This document shows positions 5,512 to 8,268 of a stretch of 8,268 bases of DNA, in pieces; the stretch's first letter is position 1, and each line of letters opens with the position of its first letter. The notes beneath the pieces are model-generated. The model did no database searches and had not been told where the DNA came from. It was given only the letters and a program-made list of their open reading frames with translations. The position numbers and the translations under genes are program-made. Source of the DNA: an uncultured Achromobacter sp. (GTDB lineage: Bacteria > Pseudomonadota > Gammaproteobacteria > Burkholderiales > Burkholderiaceae_B); assembly GCA_913775005.1 (NCBI GenBank), contig CAJYKY010000528.1:1-8268 (forward strand), read 5' to 3'.

Positions 5512-6453
5512 ATGCGCGGTTCCCCCCCTTCCAAAGACGTGCGCCTGCCGCCGCTGGCGGCGATCCAGGCATTCGAAGCGGCGGCGCGGCTGGGTTCCTT
5601 TGAACGCGCCAGTGAAGAGCTGTTCGTCACCGCCAGCGCCATCGGTAAGCGCATTGCCGCGCTGGAAGCCCTGCTGGACGTGTCGCTGTTCATCCGCAGC
5701 AGCCGGGGCGCGACGCTCAGCGCCGCCGGGCGCGATTACCTGAATCAGGTGCGCACGGCGCTGGACCTGCTGTCCGACGCGTCGTTGCACAAGCGCGGCG
5801 AACCCAAGCTCGAACCGCTGCGCGTCGTCTCCACACCGACCTTCGCGCGTCAGGTGCTGATTCCCTACCTGCCCGGCTTCACGGCGGCGCATCCCGAAGT
5901 GGAATTGGAAATCATGCTGTCCATTCCCTACCTGGACATCATGCCGCCCAACGCCGATGTCTGGATCCGCTTTGGCAGCGGCAAATATCCCGGCTTGAAC
6001 GCCCGCCAGCTGACCACGGACCACGTCTTTGCCGTGTGCTCGCCCGACTACCTGGCCAGGCACGGCCCCTTTCACCGCCCGCAAGACCTGACGCGCGCCG
6101 ACCTGCTGCGCTGCCCGATGGAACCCTGGCGTCCGTGGCTTGCCCAGGCTGGGCTGGACTGGCCGGAACCGTCGCGCGGCGTCTGGCTGGTGGACCTGGG
6201 CATGATGCTGGCGGCGGCGCGCGCCGGTCAGGGTCTGGCTTTAACCCGCCGTACCTTGGCGGCGGAATGGCTGGACGAAGGCAAGCTCGTGCGCGTGCTG
6301 GACATCGATATTCCCGGCGAATCCCAATATCACCTGTGCACCGAAACCACGCGGCCGCCCGGCAACGCCGTCCAAGCGTTTTCCCTATGGCTGGAAAGCG
6401 TGTGCCAACAGGCTTCCCAATGGCCACGCGGCCTGCCGGCCCGTCAGGAATAA
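5512..6453 (+). CDS. LysR-family transcriptional regulator, GcvA-like
   Basis: This is a DNA-binding regulator of 313 residues, a normal length. It opens with VRLPPLAAIQAFEAAARLGS, a helix-turn-helix at about 28-50 (FERASEELFVTASAIGKRIA) and the wing LFIRSSRGATLSAAGRDYL. The effector domain follows, with LIPYLPGFTAAHPEVELEI and VWIRFGSGKYPGL, the latter like the DVAIR-G-G stretch of GcvA-type proteins. The recognition helix has GKRI where relatives usually have VSRQI. ATG 5512 is the first start after the TATAAT; the frame is open further up, inside the exporter gene, but without coding sense. No Shine-Dalgarno sequence is evident. It ends 262 bases before a periplasmic binding protein gene on the same strand, a possible but unproven target. 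The ligand is unknown. Confidence 0.93.
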   Translation: MRGSPPSKDVRLPPLAAIQAFEAAARLGSFERASEELFVTASAIGKRIAALEALLDVSLFIRSSRGATLSAAGRDYLNQVRTALDLLSDASLHKRGEPKLEPLRVVSTPTFARQVLIPYLPGFTAAHPEVELEIMLSIPYLDIMPPNADVWIRFGSGKYPGLNARQLTTDHVFAVCSPDYLARHGPFHRPQDLTRADLLRCPMEPWRPWLAQAGLDWPEPSRGVWLVDLGMMLAAARAGQGLALTRRTLAAEWLDEGKLVRVLDIDIPGESQYHLCTETTRPPGNAVQAFSLWLESVCQQASQWPRGLPARQE

Positions 6454-6715
6454 ATTTCCAGTCGAGTGCGGAAGGATTTTCCGCGCGCCGCCGTCCCCCG
6501 GTGGCTAGCATGCGGCCAACGCGCCTGTCCGCTGCGCCACCCGTCCGCCCGTACTAGGTATTTACGCGGAAAACCCCCGCCGGGTCAGATTCGCGTAAGC
6601 GATTAAGCAGACAGTCACAACACGCAACACAGGAGCGCGCCGCAACATTGATCCCCGCCGCCCGGCGCCGGCTTTGGTTTTCCACGCAGTCAATCTAATT
6701 ACAACGGAGACATTC
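6454..6715. other. Gene-free gap before the binding-protein gene, with small hairpins
   Basis: No gene is seen in these 262 bases. GCGGAA-GGATT-TTCCGC at 6468-6484 is an exact 6-base-arm hairpin (extendable by a wobble and a G-C pair) 14 bases after the LysR stop, without a T-run, so at best a weak terminator. TCGC-GTAA-GCGA at 6591-6602 would form a short stem closed by a GNRA tetraloop. I found no convincing sigma-70 or sigma-54 promoter for the downstream gene. Confidence 0.4.
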
Positions 6716-7879
6716 ATGGATTTTCGTTTGAAGTTGCTGGCAGGAACCCTTGCATTTGCTGCATCGGCCGCGTCTTACGCCGCCGATCCCATCAAGATCG
6801 GCGTCGCCGGCCCCTACACCGGCGGGTCTTCCTCAATGGGCGTCAGCATGCGTGACGGCGTGCGCCTGGCGATTGAAGAGATCAATAAGAATGGCGGCGT
6901 CCTCGGGCGCCAACTGGTCGCCGTCGAACGCGACGACGAAGCCAAGAACGAGCGCGGCGTGCAGATCGCCCAGGAGCTGATCAACAAGGAACAGGTTGCC
7001 GCCACCGTCGGCTACATCAACACCGGTGTCGCGCTGGCCTCGCAGCGGTTCTACCAGGACGCCAAGATCCCCGTCTTCAACAACGTGGCGACCGGCAGCG
7101 TGATCACGCACCAGTTCAAGGCGCCGGAATACCCCGACAACTACGTGTTCCGCAACGCGGCGCACGACAGCATCCAGGCGCCGATGATCGTGGAAGAAGC
7201 GGTCACGCGCCGCGGCTTCAAGAAGGTCGCGATCCTGGCTGACTCCACCAACTACGGCCAGCTCGGCCGCGAGGATCTGGAAAAGGCCCTGGACGCCAAG
7301 GGCATCAAGCCCGTGGCCGTTGAGAAGTTCAACATCAAGGACGTCGACATGACGGCCCAGCTGTTGAAGGCCAAGGCGGCAGGCGCCGAAGCCGTGCTGA
7401 CCTACGGCATCGGCCCGGAACTGGCGCAGATCGCCAACGGCATGACCAAGCTGGGCTGGAAGGTGCCGATCATCGGCAGCTGGACCTTGTCGATGGCCAA
7501 CTACATCGACAACTCTGGCGCCAATGGCGAAGGCGCGCGCATGCCGCAGACCTTCATCCAGGACCCGGACACGCCTAAGCGCAAGGCGTTCATCGACGCC
7601 TACCTGGCCAAGTTCAAGCCCAAGAACAACCGCATCGATTCCCCGGTGTCGGCGGCCCAGGGCTATGACTCGATCTTCCTGTTGGCCGCGGCCATCAAGC
7701 AGGCCAACTCCACCGACGGCCCCAAGGTCCGCGAGGCGCTTGAAAACCTGCAAACGCCCGTCGAAGGCGTGGTCATGACCTACAACAAGCCGTTCTCGCA
7801 CGACAACCACGACGCGATCACCGCCAAGGAAGTGGTGATTGGCGAGGTCAAGGGCGGCAAGGTCGTCAAGGCCAACTAA
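6716..7879 (+). CDS. ABC transporter periplasmic substrate-binding protein, branched-chain amino acid (LivJ-like) family
   Basis: This is a soluble periplasmic receptor that captures a solute and hands it to an ABC permease. It has 387 residues. The signal peptide is MDFRLKLLAGTLAFAASAASYA, predicted cut after A22. The mature type-I binding fold starts DPIKIGVAGPYTGGSSSMG, followed by the family stretch GVRLAIEEINKNGGVLGRQL, then VATVGYINTGVALAS and KKVAILADSTNYGQLGRE in the second lobe. ATG 6716 is preceded by CGGAGA (6705-6710; GGAGA ends 5 bases before it), a good ribosome-binding site; an in-frame TTG upstream at 6674 is rejected. A LivH-type permease follows after 139 bases, so this is the first gene of a liv-type operon. 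Paralogues of this family bind leucine, amides, urea or aromatic acids, so the ligand is not assigned. Confidence 0.95.
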   Translation: MDFRLKLLAGTLAFAASAASYAADPIKIGVAGPYTGGSSSMGVSMRDGVRLAIEEINKNGGVLGRQLVAVERDDEAKNERGVQIAQELINKEQVAATVGYINTGVALASQRFYQDAKIPVFNNVATGSVITHQFKAPEYPDNYVFRNAAHDSIQAPMIVEEAVTRRGFKKVAILADSTNYGQLGREDLEKALDAKGIKPVAVEKFNIKDVDMTAQLLKAKAAGAEAVLTYGIGPELAQIANGMTKLGWKVPIIGSWTLSMANYIDNSGANGEGARMPQTFIQDPDTPKRKAFIDAYLAKFKPKNNRIDSPVSAAQGYDSIFLLAAAIKQANSTDGPKVREALENLQTPVEGVVMTYNKPFSHDNHDAITAKEVVIGEVKGGKVVKAN

Positions 7880-7897
7880 GTCTTAAGTAAGCACGTA

Positions 7898-7921
7898 GGC
7901 GGCGGCTACCCGGCCGCCGCC
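7898..7921 (+). repeat. GC-rich hairpin between binding-protein and permease genes
   Basis: GGCGGCGGC (7898-7906), loop TACCCG, GCCGCCGCC (7913-7921): exact 9-base arms, starting 18 bases after the stop codon. No T-run follows. Such stems after a binding-protein gene often protect the upstream mRNA or reduce read-through, so that the receptor is made in excess over the permease. That role here is inference. The rest of the 139-base gap shows nothing recognisable. Confidence 0.6.
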
Positions 7922-8018
7922 GCCCGCGCCCGGCCAGGGCGTGGGGCATGCCGCCGTCTGATAACAGCGTTCTGCCCAAGGGGGTTGGGACGGAACACAG
8001 CGCCTCAAGACACACACC

Positions 8019-8268
8019 ATGATTCTTCTACAGCTCATCTATAGCGGTATCGCGCTAGGCATGATCTACGCGGTCATTGCCTTCGGCTACCAGCTCACCT
8101 TCGCCACGTCCGGCACCTTGAACTTCGGCCAGGGCGAAGCCCTGATGCTGGGTGCGCTCGTCGGTCTGACGCTTGTCGGACTGGGCGTGAACTACTGGGT
8201 CATGATTCCCATCGTCTGCATCTTCGGCTTCGCGCAGGGCGCGCTGGTCGAGCGCGTGGGCGTGCGGC
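8019..8268 (+). CDS. ABC transporter permease, LivH family (3' end cut off)
   Basis: This is the inner-membrane channel subunit of a branched-chain-amino-acid-type ABC importer. Only the first 83 codons are in the window; a full LivH is about 290-310 residues. The start MILLQLIYSGIALGMIYAVI is the first hydrophobic segment. Next comes the family signature SGTLNFGQGEALMLGA at 31-46, matching the NFAQGE-MLGA stretch of LivH proteins, and another hydrophobic stretch. No strong Shine-Dalgarno sequence precedes ATG 8019 (only AAGA at 8007-8010), which fits lower expression than the binding protein. The operon presumably continues with LivM, LivF and LivG genes to the right, unseen here. Confidence 0.93.
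   Translation, partial: MILLQLIYSGIALGMIYAVIAFGYQLTFATSGTLNFGQGEALMLGALVGLTLVGLGVNYWVMIPIVCIFGFAQGALVERVGVR

Noticed and set aside
6833..7810. Long open frame (325 codons) antisense to the binding-protein gene
   Set aside because: Same artefact of GC-rich codon use; no recognisable domain, no ribosome-binding site, and full overlap with a clear gene.
1..8268. CRISPR arrays, insertion sequences, tRNA/rRNA genes, phage or defence genes
   Set aside because: No regularly spaced repeats, transposase-like protein, tRNA-like fold or att-like duplication was seen. All sizeable coding regions are assigned to ordinary amino acid, nitrogen or copper functions.

Overview
The window looks like a chromosomal segment from a high-GC betaproteobacterium. 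The Alcaligenaceae (Achromobacter/Bordetella type) are my best guess, inferred from base composition, codon use, the number of LysR regulators and a livJ/livH-type ABC operon. No comparison could be run, so the genus is an inference. I see no rRNA, tRNA, CRISPR array, insertion sequence or phage gene.

Layout from left to right: (1) the N-terminal 197 codons of a GcvA-like LysR regulator on the minus strand, cut by the window edge, diverging from an RhtB/LysE-type exporter gene (709-1323). (2) A 405-base gap rich in inverted repeats, ending in the control region of gdhA. It holds a candidate sigma-70 promoter, a near-consensus NtrC dyad and a sigma-54-like element. (3) gdhA, NADP-type glutamate dehydrogenase (1729-3075), followed by a strong intrinsic terminator. 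(4) On the minus strand, an argP-like LysR gene (3657-4556) followed 20 bases later by a periplasmic copper chaperone of the PCu(A)C family (3145-3636). (5) Diverging from argP, an ArgO/LysE basic amino acid exporter (4725-5357), with a 15-base LysR-type dyad and back-to-back -10 elements between them. (6) A second GcvA-like LysR gene (5512-6453). (7) The start of a branched-chain-amino-acid-type ABC transporter: a complete periplasmic binding protein (6716-7879), a GC-rich hairpin, and the first 83 codons of the LivH-type permease, cut by the right edge.

The theme is amino acid and nitrogen handling. It covers ammonium assimilation into glutamate (gdhA), export of excess amino acids (two LysE-superfamily exporters, each with a divergent LysR regulator), and uptake of amino acids or related compounds (the ABC transporter). 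The copper chaperone is the functional outlier.

I do not see an undescribed multi-gene system. The most notable signals are regulatory. The gdhA leader carries CGCACC-N5-GGTGCA, 11 of 12 consensus positions of an NtrC site, at the expected start of a sigma-70 transcript, and a sigma-54-like -24/-12 element lies nearer the gene. The argP/argO divergon has an exact dyad beside overlapping opposed -10 elements.
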